64,000 bases of DNA from JAVVVD01 sp036652795 (GCA_036652795.1 JAVVVD010000003.1:179446-243445), one strand, 5' to 3'. Shown: positions 16,228 through 25,178, counted from the first letter of the stretch. The notes: generated from the sequence alone by a model not told the origin. Numbers and translations: made by a program.

Positions 16228-18657
16228 TCAAAGCGCATCAGCGAAAAAAAGTCTTTTATTTTGCTCAGCAAGACCATTGAGCGCACGGTAGGTAGCACTA
16301 TCTGCGAGCTGCTTTGTCTGCGCATCATTTTTAAACGCTACGCCGGCTCCGCATTCCACAAATCCCAGTTCCTGCATTATGCAAAGTGCCAAACGGCACT
16401 CGTACTCCGGCCTTCCAGTGCATCTGTTAAGGCAGTCCACAGCTTCGCCGCTGTTGTAGTGCGCGGGATGCTCCCGCATGGCGCGATAGAATGATGCGAA
16501 TCGTTCTCTATCCATGCTCAATCCCGCCATAAGCGCCACTGCGCTTGCTGCTTGCCGCGGCGCATACAACTCCGCCTGTGGAGCAAGCCTACCCAGTGTG
16601 TTTAGTATTCCCGCCGTAACCGGCGTATCGTACACCAGCACGCTGCGAAAGCGCGTCAGCTCAAGCTGATCCATCACTGGTGCGGCCACTACCTCGTTAT
16701 AGGCGGCAGGGCCTTTTGTGTTTGCAAAAAAGCGCACAGAAACCGCCGCGTCAAGCTCCTCATCCCGCAGCAATTCAAGCAACTCTCGCATGCCGTCCTC
16801 CGTAAAACAGAGCACAAGCGTACCCGCCACCGCGCCGCTAAGCAATGCTTTAACGCAAGCGGACGCATCTACCCGGTTGACGGCAACATCAAGACGCATA
16901 TCATTATACAGAAGATTACGTGAAAATGCATCAAAAAATTTATTTCTGCGCTGCGCGGCATAGCTTTGTGCATCCTTTATGGCGCATGGCATTATCTCTT
17001 TGAGTTGCAGCTGTAGCGTGCGCATCCCATGGTACTCGTTAACCGCCGGCATGTACAGTATATCACATCTCTCCATATCCAATATCCGCTCGAAGCTATC
17101 GCCCATATAGAAGCCTACAGCCTCCTGATAGCTATTTTGCTTGAGTGCGGTAGCTTTTATGTGTGCGCCATCCGTGCCAATTCGTCTGAGCTGGTTAAAC
17201 AGCACGCCCTTGGTACGCAACACCGGCTGCGGATTTCCCTCGCCAAACGGAGCCAGTCTTTCCAGCTCTTCCGCCAGCGAAAGTGACAATTCGGATATTT
17301 CCGCATCCGTCTCGTAGCTGCGGCGCGGCAACAGCACATCGTCCGAATACATTTGGCAAAGCGTTTCTTCAAATCGCTGTGTAAACTCATCAAAGCGGGA
17401 TGCTTCCATCGTCACCCCCGCTGCATAGCTGTGCCCGCCAAAGCGTATAAAGCAATCCTCGCAGGCCTTTAGCGCCGCGTATATGTCAACTCCGCGTACG
17501 CTTCGCGCGCTGCCCGTAAGTATACCGCCGGATTCACACAAAAGCAGCGTGGGGCGGTAATACCTTTCCGCTATTCTCGCAGCGGATATACCCACAACAC
17601 CTGGGTTCCACTGTGTATTTTTCAACACTATGCTGTGTGCAAACGTGAGGTCGCTTCCCTCCAGCTGAGCGCATACAGCCTCGCATATCGCGCTTTCCTC
17701 CTGCTTGCGGCGCGCGTTGAGTTCGCTTAGCACCCCTGCCATGCCGCATGCTTTCTGCGCGTCATCGCAGCAAAGCAATTCCACACATTGTGATGCCTCA
17801 GTAAGTCTGCCGGCAGCGTTGAGCCTTGGCGCAAAGGCAAACGCCATATCCCGCTCGGTATAGACGTTTCGCTTTTCACTTGCGGCATTAGCCAGCGCGT
17901 GCAGGCCAACGGGGCACTCATTGCTGTTTATCATTTTTAGAGCCAGCGCTACAAGCGCACGGTTTTCGCCCAGCAGCGGCATAACATCCGCCACCGTTGC
18001 CAGTCCGGCCAGCGGTATATACGGCGTCATTGCCGCCATGCCGCCAAGCGCATGTATCACTTTAAGCGCCGTTGCGGCGCCGCACAGATTTTTATTTGGA
18101 TATATGTCGTCGACACGGGTATGGCATATTACGGCAACCGCCTCAGGCAGCACAATATCGCAATTATGGTGGTCTGTTATCACCACATCCACGCCCAATT
18201 CATTGCATAGTGCAATCTCAGCATGGGCTTTAACGCCATTATCCACCGTTATTATAAGCTTTGTGCCCTCGGCCGCCAGCATACGCACAGCCTCACCATT
18301 CATGCCATATCCATCGTCATGCCGTGATGGTATATGGTAAAAAACATGTGCCCCCGCCCTGGAAAGATAACTATGCAGCATCGCTGTAGCGCATACACCA
18401 TCTGCATCGTAGTCACCATATATGCATATACGCTCGCCGTTGTCTATCGCGCGTCTTATGCGCGCAATTGCCCTATCCATATCCTTTAGCAGCATCGGAT
18501 CGTGCAATTGCCCTATGTTTGGATTTAAGAACGCATCCATCGCGGCCTCATCGGTCGCGCCTCGCGCATAGAGCAGTGCGGCAAGCCTTGCACTTACACC
18601 AGCTGGGCGCGCAAGCTCCTGCGATGTTGCCGTTTGCTTACGTTCATAGCGCAGCAT
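16228..18657 (-). CDS. recJ: Single-stranded-DNA-specific exonuclease RecJ
   Basis: About 809 residues. DHH phosphoesterase motif DYDADGVCATAML (near 85) and ITDHHNCD (near 160), then the DHHA1 domain (ARSVRGVDIYAAL..., GGHSYAAGVTM near 395) and the OB-type C-terminal domain with an extended tail typical of Firmicute RecJ. It degrades ssDNA 5' to 3' in recombination and mismatch repair. ATG 18657 is preferred over the ORF start at 18684 because GGGAG lies 10 nt upstream and it begins 1 base after the scfB stop. In many Clostridia secD and secF lie between scfB and recJ; here they do not. Confidence 0.95.
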   Translation of the reverse strand: MLRYERKQTATSQELARPAGVSARLAALLYARGATDEAAMDAFLNPNIGQLHDPMLLKDMDRAIARIRRAIDNGERICIYGDYDADGVCATAMLHSYLSRAGAHVFYHIPSRHDDGYGMNGEAVRMLAAEGTKLIITVDNGVKAHAEIALCNELGVDVVITDHHNCDIVLPEAVAVICHTRVDDIYPNKNLCGAATALKVIHALGGMAAMTPYIPLAGLATVADVMPLLGENRALVALALKMINSNECPVGLHALANAASEKRNVYTERDMAFAFAPRLNAAGRLTEASQCVELLCCDDAQKACGMAGVLSELNARRKQEESAICEAVCAQLEGSDLTFAHSIVLKNTQWNPGVVGISAARIAERYYRPTLLLCESGGILTGSARSVRGVDIYAALKACEDCFIRFGGHSYAAGVTMEASRFDEFTQRFEETLCQMYSDDVLLPRRSYETDAEISELSLSLAEELERLAPFGEGNPQPVLRTKGVLFNQLRRIGTDGAHIKATALKQNSYQEAVGFYMGDSFERILDMERCDILYMPAVNEYHGMRTLQLQLKEIMPCAIKDAQSYAAQRRNKFFDAFSRNLLYNDMRLDVAVNRVDASACVKALLSGAVAGTLVLCFTEDGMRELLELLRDEELDAAVSVRFFANTKGPAAYNEVVAAPVMDQLELTRFRSVLVYDTPVTAGILNTLGRLAPQAELYAPRQAASAVALMAGLSMDRERFASFYRAMREHPAHYNSGEAVDCLNRCTGRPEYECRLALCIMQELGFVECGAGVAFKNDAQTKQLADSATYRALNGLAEQNKRLFFADAL

Positions 18658-18658
18658 G

Positions 18659-19990
18659 TCAATCTTTCTCCCGTTGTGCTGCATATATCCCTATGGCGCA
18701 TTCCGTGCGCTTCTTTTCGAATGCGCATGTTATGGCATAAGGCTTCATAATATCCCCGTTATATTTATAGGCATTGGCCGCACAGCCGCCGCTGCAAAAA
18801 TACTTAGCCCAGCATTCGTTGCACTCCGGTTTTGTAAGGATGTTGCATTTTTGGAAGCGCTGCTGCATGGTTTCGTCAAACTTACCATTTAGCACATTGC
18901 CCATACAGAAGCCCTCCTCGCCAACAAACTGATGGCATGGGTATATATCCCCATCCGGCGTTACCGCAACATATTCCGTGCCGGCACCGCAGCCCGATAT
19001 CCGCTTTTTAAGGCATGGGCCTGCATCCATATCCACCATAAAATGAAAGAAGTTAAACCAACGACCCTCGCCCCTGCGTTTTAGCAGAAAATCGGCCAGC
19101 ACATCATATTCCTCCAGCACGCGGGCAACATCTTTTTCCAATATGGCGTATGGCGAATCTTCAGCCAGCACCACAGGCTCCATGGATATCTGATCAAAGC
19201 CAAGGTCTTGCAGCGACTCGACATCCTTTGTAAAATCAAGGTTGCGGTTTGTAAATGTGCCGCGCACATAATATTCCTTATCGCCTCTGCGGCGCACAAG
19301 CTCCTGTGCCTTGGGAACTATTATGTCATAGCTCCCCTTTCCGCTGACGGTGGGGCGCAGCGCATCATGAATATCCCTGCGTCCATCGATGCTTAAAACG
19401 ATATTGTGCATCTGTTCGTTAAGAAAATCCATCATCTCATCGTTGAGCGCCACGCAATTTGTGGTACAGGTGAAATTGATATGCTTGTCATAACGCTTTT
19501 CAATTTGGCGGCCGTAGGTCACTATGGCCCTTAGTACGTCAAAGTTTACCAGCGGCTCGCCGCCGAACAGGTCAACCTCAAGATTATGGCGCTTGCCTGA
19601 ATGTTCAATCAGAAAATCCAGTGCGCGGCAGCCAGTTTCCTCGCTCATAATCATGCGTTTGCCATGGAATTCACCCGTATCCGCAAAGCAGTATTTGCAT
19701 CTGAGGTTGCAGTCGTGCGCCACATGCAAACACATGGCCTTTATCACTTGGCCACCCGCTGACTCCGGCGGGGTTTGCTCGGGCGAATCAAACTGATTCG
19801 CATCGCGTAGCTCATCAAGCTCTGCACATATCTCATCTATCTGCGCGCTGGGGTATGGCAGCTCATAGGGAGGTTCGCCCAACTCTATTGCGCGTACAAC
19901 ATCGTACGCCTGCTTGTCCATCTGATGCACAGCGCCGCTGTGCACGTCTATTGCAAGATATATATTCTTAAATGTAAATGCGTGTATCAT
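18659..19990 (-). CDS. scfB: SCIFF peptide maturase, radical SAM/SPASM
   Basis: 443 residues. An N-terminal RiPP-recognition-like region (about 1-80) precedes the radical SAM cluster CNLRCKYCF (CxxxCxxC, about 92-100). The C-terminal SPASM-type region holds CGAGTEYVAVTPDGDIYPC and CNECWAKYFCSGGC for auxiliary clusters. Characterised SCIFF maturases install Cys-Sgamma to Thr thioether cross-links in the precursor peptide. The adjacent 47-residue precursor confirms the assignment. RBS GGAG precedes ATG 19990; two hairpins lie in the 100-base gap from scfA. Confidence 0.95.
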   Translation of the reverse strand: MIHAFTFKNIYLAIDVHSGAVHQMDKQAYDVVRAIELGEPPYELPYPSAQIDEICAELDELRDANQFDSPEQTPPESAGGQVIKAMCLHVAHDCNLRCKYCFADTGEFHGKRMIMSEETGCRALDFLIEHSGKRHNLEVDLFGGEPLVNFDVLRAIVTYGRQIEKRYDKHINFTCTTNCVALNDEMMDFLNEQMHNIVLSIDGRRDIHDALRPTVSGKGSYDIIVPKAQELVRRRGDKEYYVRGTFTNRNLDFTKDVESLQDLGFDQISMEPVVLAEDSPYAILEKDVARVLEEYDVLADFLLKRRGEGRWFNFFHFMVDMDAGPCLKKRISGCGAGTEYVAVTPDGDIYPCHQFVGEEGFCMGNVLNGKFDETMQQRFQKCNILTKPECNECWAKYFCSGGCAANAYKYNGDIMKPYAITCAFEKKRTECAIGIYAAQREKD

Positions 19991-20013
19991 ATTATCTCCT
20001 ATAACAAGACAAA

Positions 20014-20040
20014 GAGCAGTAATGTATGCTATTACTGCTC
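20014..20040 (-). repeat. Hairpin A between scfA and scfB
   Basis: Perfect 10-bp stem GAGCAGTAAT / ATTACTGCTC with a 7-nt loop, just upstream of the scfB RBS. It may act as an attenuator, processing site or mRNA stabiliser. Confidence 0.6.
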
Positions 20041-20063
20041 ACGGGAATACAAAGCAGACAAAC

Positions 20064-20081
20064 AAGGGACATAAGTCCCTT
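20064..20081 (-). repeat. Hairpin B just after scfA
   Basis: Stem AAGGGAC / GTCCCTT with a 4-nt loop, 10 bases past the scfA stop and followed on the minus strand by TTGTTTGTC. It is a plausible partial terminator that would leave more scfA than scfB message. Confidence 0.55.
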
Positions 20082-20091
20082 ATCGCCTATA

Positions 20092-20235
20092 TTATTTCGT
20101 TTCCTTCTGGCACTTCTGGTTTGCCACAGTGCAAGAGGTCTTGCATGCAGACTGACAGGACGCCTGGCATTCGCCACAGCCCGAACCGGCCGATACGTTT
20201 ACGCAGGGCCTCTGAATGGTTTTAATATGTTTCAT
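20092..20235 (-). CDS. scfA: SCIFF ranthipeptide precursor
   Basis: 47 residues beginning MKHIKTIQRPC. Seven cysteines at 11, 20, 23, 27, 31, 35 and 42, with the core GCGECQASCQSACKTSC, match the 'six cysteines in forty-five' family. Thr33 and Thr36 and several serines lie within the core as possible thioether acceptors. RBS GGAGG is 6 nt upstream of ATG 20235; the longer open frame from 20298 has no such site. It lies directly upstream of its maturase. The biological role of the mature peptide is not settled. Confidence 0.95.
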   Translation of the reverse strand: MKHIKTIQRPCVNVSAGSGCGECQASCQSACKTSCTVANQKCQKETK

Positions 20236-20301
20236 ATCTATCCTCCGTGTATGTTTCTTTACGCAGATTATTATACACAATCCCGCATGCGTGTACAAGC
20301 A

Positions 20302-20691
20302 TTATTTAAACATACTTCGCACTATAGCGGCCAGCATACCTGAAACAGCCCCCATCCCCATGTCCGAGAGCAGCGCAAGCGAGAAATCAAACGTTGAGGA
20401 TAGTATCGAAAACACCATGAACGCCAGCAGCACATATATAAGGCCTGCAATCGCCCCGCACAGCCAGCGCATTTTAGTGCAGTGACGCGTAGCAAGCAGC
20501 GCAGCCAATGCGGCACATATCACCTTTATCGCCGGAGTTATCATGGCGGTGCTGCTGGTACTAAGCCAACCCTGCTTTAGCGCAAACGCATACGCCAATA
20601 TAAGCATTAAGCTCGCTATCGACGCTATTAATGCGCCCTTTACCGACGCCATCACAATCCCGCTTTCCCTCTGCTTTGATTCCTTATTCAA
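20302..20691 (-). CDS. TIGR04086 family membrane protein
   Basis: About 129 residues with four hydrophobic segments (ALIASIASLMLILAYAFAL; MITPAIKVICAALAALLA; LCGAIAGLIYVLLAFMVFSIL; a final short one). This small membrane family is recurrently found beside yajC and scfA in Clostridia, which is the basis of the name here. I place the start at a TTG (20691) with AGAGG 8 nt upstream; an ATG 13 codons in is possible. Function unknown; genomic linkage to SCIFF suggests export or sensing but is not proof. Confidence 0.75.
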   Translation of the reverse strand: MNKESKQRESGIVMASVKGALIASIASLMLILAYAFALKQGWLSTSSTAMITPAIKVICAALAALLATRHCTKMRWLCGAIAGLIYVLLAFMVFSILSSTFDFSLALLSDMGMGAVSGMLAAIVRSMFK

Positions 20692-20737
20692 AATCAACAC
20701 CCTCTCTGTGATAAATAGATATGCCGCGGCAAAAAAA

Positions 20738-20762
20738 ATATACCCGCCAAAGGCGGGTATAT
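20738..20762 (-). terminator. Terminator after yajC
   Basis: Stem ATATACCCGCC / GGCGGGTATAT, loop of 3, followed on the minus strand by eight T residues (20738-20731). A classical intrinsic terminator, which separates yajC from the TIGR04086-scfA-scfB unit. Confidence 0.85.
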
Positions 20763-20784
20763 AGGTGTTTATGGAAATATTAGC

Positions 20785-21108
20785 TTATTTTGCAGGCTCG
20801 TCCAACGTGTTTTCCACAGGTGAATCCTCAACGTTGGCGATGGCGCTGCGGATGAATACCAGTCGCACCTTATCCGGGCCAACAGACAGCGTAATTACAT
20901 CGTCCCTGATTGCAGCAACAGTGCCGTATATGCCACCGATTGAACGCACACGATCGCCCACTTTGATGCTCGCAAGCATAGTTTTGATCTTCTTATCGCG
21001 TCTACGCTGCGGAATTATCATGATTGCAAATAGCGCAATCATAAGAACTATCAGAAGTCCGCCCTGGGAAAAGAACTCGCCGATCTTGGCCATAAAATCA
21101 GAATTCAT
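20785..21108 (-). CDS. yajC: Preprotein translocase accessory subunit YajC
   Basis: 107 residues: one N-terminal membrane helix (GGLLIVLMIALFAIMIIP) followed by the diagnostic RRRDKKIKTMLASIKVGDRV segment and a small beta domain with IGGIYGTV. It associates with SecDF-YidC in protein export. ATG 21108 is chosen because AAGGA lies 11 nt upstream. No secDF is nearby. Confidence 0.93.
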   Translation of the reverse strand: MNSDFMAKIGEFFSQGGLLIVLMIALFAIMIIPQRRRDKKIKTMLASIKVGDRVRSIGGIYGTVAAIRDDVITLSVGPDKVRLVFIRSAIANVEDSPVENTLDEPAK

Positions 21109-21251
21109 TGAAACTACCATCCTTAATAATTTTTCATTTAAGCGGATCTGCCGCAGTTATAGTATTGTAAATGATATATTAATAAGCTGCCCACGTCAAG
21201 GCATATTGCTCAGATCCAGTATAAATGTTGCAATTAAATCACGTTTTCACA

Positions 21252-22103
21252 TCAATAGCTTTCAAACGAATAATTTGCATCAGACGCCGCATGCAGCAAT
21301 CCATCCACATTGCATGGCAGTGCGCGCAAAAGCTCCGTTTCATTCAATACCTTAAGCATATTAAACGGTGCCAGCTCGCCATCCATCCCAAGTTTAACAT
21401 CCGCCGGCAGCCGTACCTTAAGCGCCGCACGGCTGTTTAGCTGTGCCAATAGCGGCTGTAGGTTTTCGCCGGCAAGCTCCATCACATCTATACAGCTATC
21501 CTCGTAGTACATTGCATAAGCGGTGTCAGTTGCTACAAATCGTGCGCCGCCCTCACGCTCTGCAAGCAGTGTTTCCATATCGCTTTCTTTTCTTAGCATC
21601 ATTCCGTTATACCGCGCCTTGAATGCACAATACATGCTCAAAAGCTCAGCCGCACCCGGCTCGTGCAGCACACAGCTACCCTTGAGCACAGCTTTATCAA
21701 TGCTGTATTCACGGCGGTATACAAATGGAGCATATCCGAATTTTTCGTAAAAGCCTACGTCAAACGGCTGAAGCACAGTGGCGCAATGGCCAGCTTCGCG
21801 CATCGCGGCAAACGAATGTTTGAGCATTGCTGCGGCAATTCCCATTTTTCGATACTGCGGCAGCGTTGCCACGCCTGCCACAAAGCCTATTGGCTTAGGG
21901 ATGCCAAAAAACTCCAATGTCTGGGGTATTATATGCAGCGTACCAAGCATATCCACACCCTCAAACGCCGCGATTATGCGTTGCGGGTTTGTGCGGTACT
22001 TGAAATAATAATCACAAAATGCCCCTGCATCACCGGGGAAGCATATCCCCCATATGCGTTTAGCGTCAAGATATTCATCCTGCGTTATGAATCGTGTTAT
22101 CAC
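21252..22103 (-). CDS. GNAT-family acetyltransferase (Eis-like)
   Basis: 283 residues. The GNAT acetyl-CoA core is in the first 130 residues, with the motif VATLPQYRKMGIAAAMLK (about 78-95, R/Q-x-x-G-x-G/A type) after the FVAG strand. A second degenerate GNAT-like and C-terminal SCP2-like portion follows, as in Eis-type enhanced-survival proteins. The start is GTG at 22103, overlapping the TGA of the upstream DUF2156 gene (GTGA), so the two are coupled. Substrate unknown; Eis relatives acetylate amines. Confidence 0.8.
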   Translation of the reverse strand: MITRFITQDEYLDAKRIWGICFPGDAGAFCDYYFKYRTNPQRIIAAFEGVDMLGTLHIIPQTLEFFGIPKPIGFVAGVATLPQYRKMGIAAAMLKHSFAAMREAGHCATVLQPFDVGFYEKFGYAPFVYRREYSIDKAVLKGSCVLHEPGAAELLSMYCAFKARYNGMMLRKESDMETLLAEREGGARFVATDTAYAMYYEDSCIDVMELAGENLQPLLAQLNSRAALKVRLPADVKLGMDGELAPFNMLKVLNETELLRALPCNVDGLLHAASDANYSFESY

Positions 22104-23008
22104 AACGGCCGCCCCACGAATTTTTCAAGCAGTGTTATTGGATTGTAAGACATCTTTGCCTTTCGCAAGCCCTCCAACCCCATATCCTCCTCACGATTTA
22201 TCAATTTCATGTCGGTAAATTCGTGCTCTATAAACTGTTGGTTTATTATGCTGTAAAGACCCGTCATTTCATCAGCTTTTTCAATATGTATAACGGCCAT
22301 ATCTTGATCAATTCGTTCGCCCAGCGAAAACGCAACAAGCTCGCCGTCCACGCGTATACCGCCTCCGCGCACACCAAGGTATTCCATATGCGTAAGTATC
22401 TGTCTTATAGCTTCCAGCTCACCAAGCACGCCTGGCTCCAGCACATCCTTATTCTCCAGCCAGTTTGCATATACGTCAAGGCACTCGTCCATCATTGCGC
22501 TTGTCACCTCAACATATTCAAAGGCGTATTGCGCTCGGAATTGATTTATATGGTTGCGCTTTGAGTGAAGCTTTTTACCCGCAAGGCCACGCAAATCCTC
22601 CATATTGTATATATAGTCATAATTATCGCGATCTTCTGTAAGCGAATATCCGGCACAGCGTTCAAACTCCGCCTTTATCGGCCCGGCTATGGCCTTGAAC
22701 ACAGGCAAAATACCATGCGCACTGCAATACCGCACCGCCGCATCCAGCGCCCGTGCATAATCTCCCTGTGGATTGCGCGTTAGCGGTGCAAACATAAACG
22801 GATCATCACCGCCATATTGCAACAAGAAGAACAGCGCATCATCCGCTTCTGCAAGCTGTATGCGCCCATCAGTGCCCCACATAAGCAGGTTTGTAAATAC
22901 GTACTCTGAGTTATTAAGATGCCATGGTTTTGTAAAGCTCTCCACCCAAGGTTTCATATCTATCGTTACGTTATTAAAGTCAATATCCATGAAGCAATTG
23001 TAACCCAA
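22100..23008 (-). CDS. DUF2156 protein (phosphatidylglycerol lysyltransferase C-terminal-like)
   Basis: About 302 residues, a double acyltransferase fold related to the C-terminal domain of MprF and to FemX-type aminoacyl transferases. Seen: a KPWVESFTKPWH start, LHSKRNHINQFRAQY, and DMKLINREEDMGLEGLRKAK, recurrent features of this family. It has no membrane domain, so it is a soluble relative that may move an aminoacyl group from tRNA. TTG at 23008 has AAAGGGG 6 nt upstream; the alternative ATG at 22990 lacks an RBS. Coupled with the GNAT gene downstream. Confidence 0.78.
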   Translation of the reverse strand: MGYNCFMDIDFNNVTIDMKPWVESFTKPWHLNNSEYVFTNLLMWGTDGRIQLAEADDALFFLLQYGGDDPFMFAPLTRNPQGDYARALDAAVRYCSAHGILPVFKAIAGPIKAEFERCAGYSLTEDRDNYDYIYNMEDLRGLAGKKLHSKRNHINQFRAQYAFEYVEVTSAMMDECLDVYANWLENKDVLEPGVLGELEAIRQILTHMEYLGVRGGGIRVDGELVAFSLGERIDQDMAVIHIEKADEMTGLYSIINQQFIEHEFTDMKLINREEDMGLEGLRKAKMSYNPITLLEKFVGRPL

Positions 23009-23050
23009 ACAATTCCCCTTTGCAATCGTGATATTGGTATATTATTGTAA

Positions 23051-23077
23051 AAAAGGCGCGTTTGTTACGCGCCTTTT
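23051..23077 (-). terminator. Terminator after the SIMPL gene
   Basis: Perfect 11-bp stem AAAAGGCGCGT / ACGCGCCTTTT with a 5-nt loop, followed by TTTTTACAA on the minus strand. Confidence 0.8.
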
Positions 23078-23095
23078 CAGCTAATTTATATTTGT

Positions 23096-23893
23096 TTATT
23101 TTGCGCTCTGTTCAACCATTGAATAGACCACCGTAACATTTGCGTTTATCTCCATCTCGCCCGTGGAAACCGAAACATCCGCAGCGCCCGCCGCCATATC
23201 CATCATCTGATTATTTTGCCTTGGCGCATACATAACCGGCGAAGCATTGTTGCTGCCCTCGCTTACCGATACCGGCAGCAGCACAAGCGTGCAGCCTGCC
23301 GCAGCGGCTATTGCTTCCGCCTTTGTGCGCGCATCCTGCATTGCCACGCTCAGCGCATCGGAATACGGCAGCGTAGTGTCCGCAACCGAGAATGCAATAT
23401 CGCCAGTGCCGGTAGCACCCGCTGCTATAGCATCGCTAATAAGCTTGCCTGTTTTTCCTATATCGCGCACCATCACCGTAACGCTATTTTGCATTTCAAA
23501 GCCAACAGCTACTGGCGGCTCTTTTTTATAATCGAACTGCTCGTTAAGCGTAACGTACGAGGTTGTAATATCCTTTTCATCCACACCGTTTGCTTTTAGC
23601 GAAGCCACCACGGCATCCATCAGCTCGCTGTTTTTGCTCTGCGCAACTTCGGCATTATCATCCGTAGTGCGCACCCGAAGGGTAATCGTTGCTGTATCCG
23701 GCGCTACCTTCACAATGCCTTTTCCGTTTACGGTTATCACATTGCTTTGCTGCGCGTAGGCGTTCACAATTATTTTAGGTGTAGATGGATCTGCGTTGGT
23801 CTCCGCTTCAATCTGCTCTGCTGACTTGCATGAACATGCAAGCACCACAACCAGTGCGATCAATGCGATACATATGATTATATTCTTAAGCAT
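23096..23893 (-). CDS. SIMPL (DUF541) domain lipoprotein
   Basis: About 265 residues with a lipoprotein signal (hydrophobic segment ending LACSC near residue 22). The rest is a SIMPL domain: ITVNGKGIVKVAPDTATITLRV, SELMDAVVASLKANGVDEKDI, and ARTKAEAIAAAAGCTL are characteristic. SIMPL proteins are surface proteins that form oligomers in some bacteria; function is poorly defined. ATG 23893 overlaps the end of the DUF4349 gene and has GGAAG upstream. Probably one operon with DUF4349, both on the outer membrane face. Confidence 0.88.
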   Translation of the reverse strand: MLKNIIICIALIALVVVLACSCKSAEQIEAETNADPSTPKIIVNAYAQQSNVITVNGKGIVKVAPDTATITLRVRTTDDNAEVAQSKNSELMDAVVASLKANGVDEKDITTSYVTLNEQFDYKKEPPVAVGFEMQNSVTVMVRDIGKTGKLISDAIAAGATGTGDIAFSVADTTLPYSDALSVAMQDARTKAEAIAAAAGCTLVLLPVSVSEGSNNASPVMYAPRQNNQMMDMAAGAADVSVSTGEMEINANVTVVYSMVEQSAK

Positions 23894-24872
23894 TTGCTCC
23901 ACTTCCTATATCATTATTATTTTTTGACGCAATCTGCGCCTGTTCCTTTGCCTTCCGTTTTTGTGCGCGCTTTGCATCGTGTTTGCAGACGCCACGCACT
24001 ATGAAGAATATCCCTGTACCTATCCCGCATACTAACACCAGAACTGGCAGCGCCCCGACAAACCATACAAAGGCATTTACAAGGAATGTGCCCACCCCGT
24101 AAAGGGAGTTTTCGAAATCTAGAGCGATGCGTTCGCCCACTGTCTTTTCTGCTGCGGGGCCGGATGTAGGCCTCAACTCCGCTATCGACACCGTAACCGT
24201 GGCATAGTCCACCAGCCCATCATAACGGCGAAGCTGCGTTGTCAACTCTTCAATTTCGATTGTAACGCGTGCTATTTCGCTCTCCAATTGGATTACATCA
24301 GCCAGATTATCCGTTTTTACCAATATGCTTGTCAAGCGCTCAAGCTGTGTGCGCAGCACGCTAAGCCTTGTCTCCATATCAAAATACTGCGAAGATATAT
24401 CCTCAGCATTCTCGCTTGACGATACCAGCGTACCATAACCCTTGGCTTCCTGCGCAAACAGATCCGCCTTATCCACTGGTATGCGGAATATAAAGCTGCC
24501 GTATCTGCCAGGTTCATTATACGCCTCTGGCTTTTTGCCATCCACATTTGAGCTTTCAACATAGCCGCCGACCTGCTGCACGTTTTCAAGCAGCACCGCA
24601 AGATGCTCGTCGAACGCATCGCTTTCGATGCTGATGTAGATGTTGCGTATCACTTTGCGCCCGCCGTAGTCTGGTGATATAAGTGTGCCTACATCTCTCG
24701 TGGCAAGGCCGCCATCCGGTTCATTCGCCGTTTCGGCATCCGGCTGTGCGGCAGGTGAAGCGGCTGAAGTCGAATATTCCATGTCATTGCTGACAGATTT
24801 TTGTGCCGAGCATCCCACGCTAAGCACTATTGTCAACAGTACCACTCCGATTATGCAGAGTACCCTTTTCAT
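23886..24872 (-). CDS. DUF4349 lipoprotein with C-terminal membrane helix
   Basis: About 328 residues. Lipobox near residue 22 (LSVGC), a low-complexity linker (20-60), then the DUF4349 body with a coiled-coil (TRLSVLRTQLERLTSILVKTDNLADVIQLESEIARV), a beta region (DYATVTVSIAEL), and one membrane helix (about 270-300) followed by a basic cytoplasmic tail rich in Lys/Ala. Two membrane attachments, lipid and helix, are unusual and would make a loop-shaped surface protein. Function unknown. RBS GGAGG supports ATG 24872. Confidence 0.85.
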   Translation of the reverse strand: MKRVLCIIGVVLLTIVLSVGCSAQKSVSNDMEYSTSAASPAAQPDAETANEPDGGLATRDVGTLISPDYGGRKVIRNIYISIESDAFDEHLAVLLENVQQVGGYVESSNVDGKKPEAYNEPGRYGSFIFRIPVDKADLFAQEAKGYGTLVSSSENAEDISSQYFDMETRLSVLRTQLERLTSILVKTDNLADVIQLESEIARVTIEIEELTTQLRRYDGLVDYATVTVSIAELRPTSGPAAEKTVGERIALDFENSLYGVGTFLVNAFVWFVGALPVLVLVCGIGTGIFFIVRGVCKHDAKRAQKRKAKEQAQIASKNNNDIGSGANA

Positions 24873-24972
24873 TGATCTACCTCCAACCATGCGCTCTATA
24901 TGCGCTTTAATTATTATAACGTATCTCATGCCGCTCGGGTTGCATAATCTTCAAAAAGTACATGCCAACTAG

Positions 24973-25001
24973 TTGCAAACGATGCTTAATTATGATAAAA
25001 T
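24973..25001 (+). promoter_or_regulatory. Promoter of tRNA-Leu
   Basis: TTGCAA, 17-bp spacer, TAAAAT, about 36 bases upstream of the mature tRNA 5' end. Confidence 0.65.
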
Positions 25002-25037
25002 CAACTTCGCGATGGTGCCTGTGCGCAATGCCCTTAT

Positions 25038-25123
25038 GCCGAAGTGATGGAATGGCAGACGTGACGGACTCAAAATCCGTTCCCCGCGAGGGGGTGTGGG
25101 TTCAAGTCCCACCTTCGGCACCA
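25038..25123 (+). tRNA. tRNA-Leu (anticodon CAA), CCA encoded
   Basis: Acceptor arms GCCGAAG (25038-25044) and CTTCGGC (25113-25119) pair fully, discriminator A, CCA encoded. The anticodon stem ACGGA/TCCGT holds loop CTCAAAA, giving anticodon CAA for the UUG codon. A long variable arm (CCCCGCGAGGGGG) and T-loop GTTCAAGTC are present, as expected for a class II tRNA. Confidence 0.97.
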
Positions 25124-25126
25124 TGA

Positions 25127-25178
25127 AAGTTAGATTAAAGCAGATGTGTTGTTGCATTTGTTTTAACCTAGCTTTTTT
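25127..25178 (+). terminator. Terminator after tRNA-Leu
   Basis: A 20-nt imperfect stem (AAGTTAGATTAAAGC... against ...TTTTAACCTAGCTT, with several G-U pairs) and an 8-nt loop, ending in a T run at 25173-25178. Confidence 0.65.

Noticed and set aside
25038..25123. tRNA-Leu as the attachment site of an integrated element
   Set aside because: No integrase and no second copy of the tRNA 3' end found in the window; kept only as a composition note.
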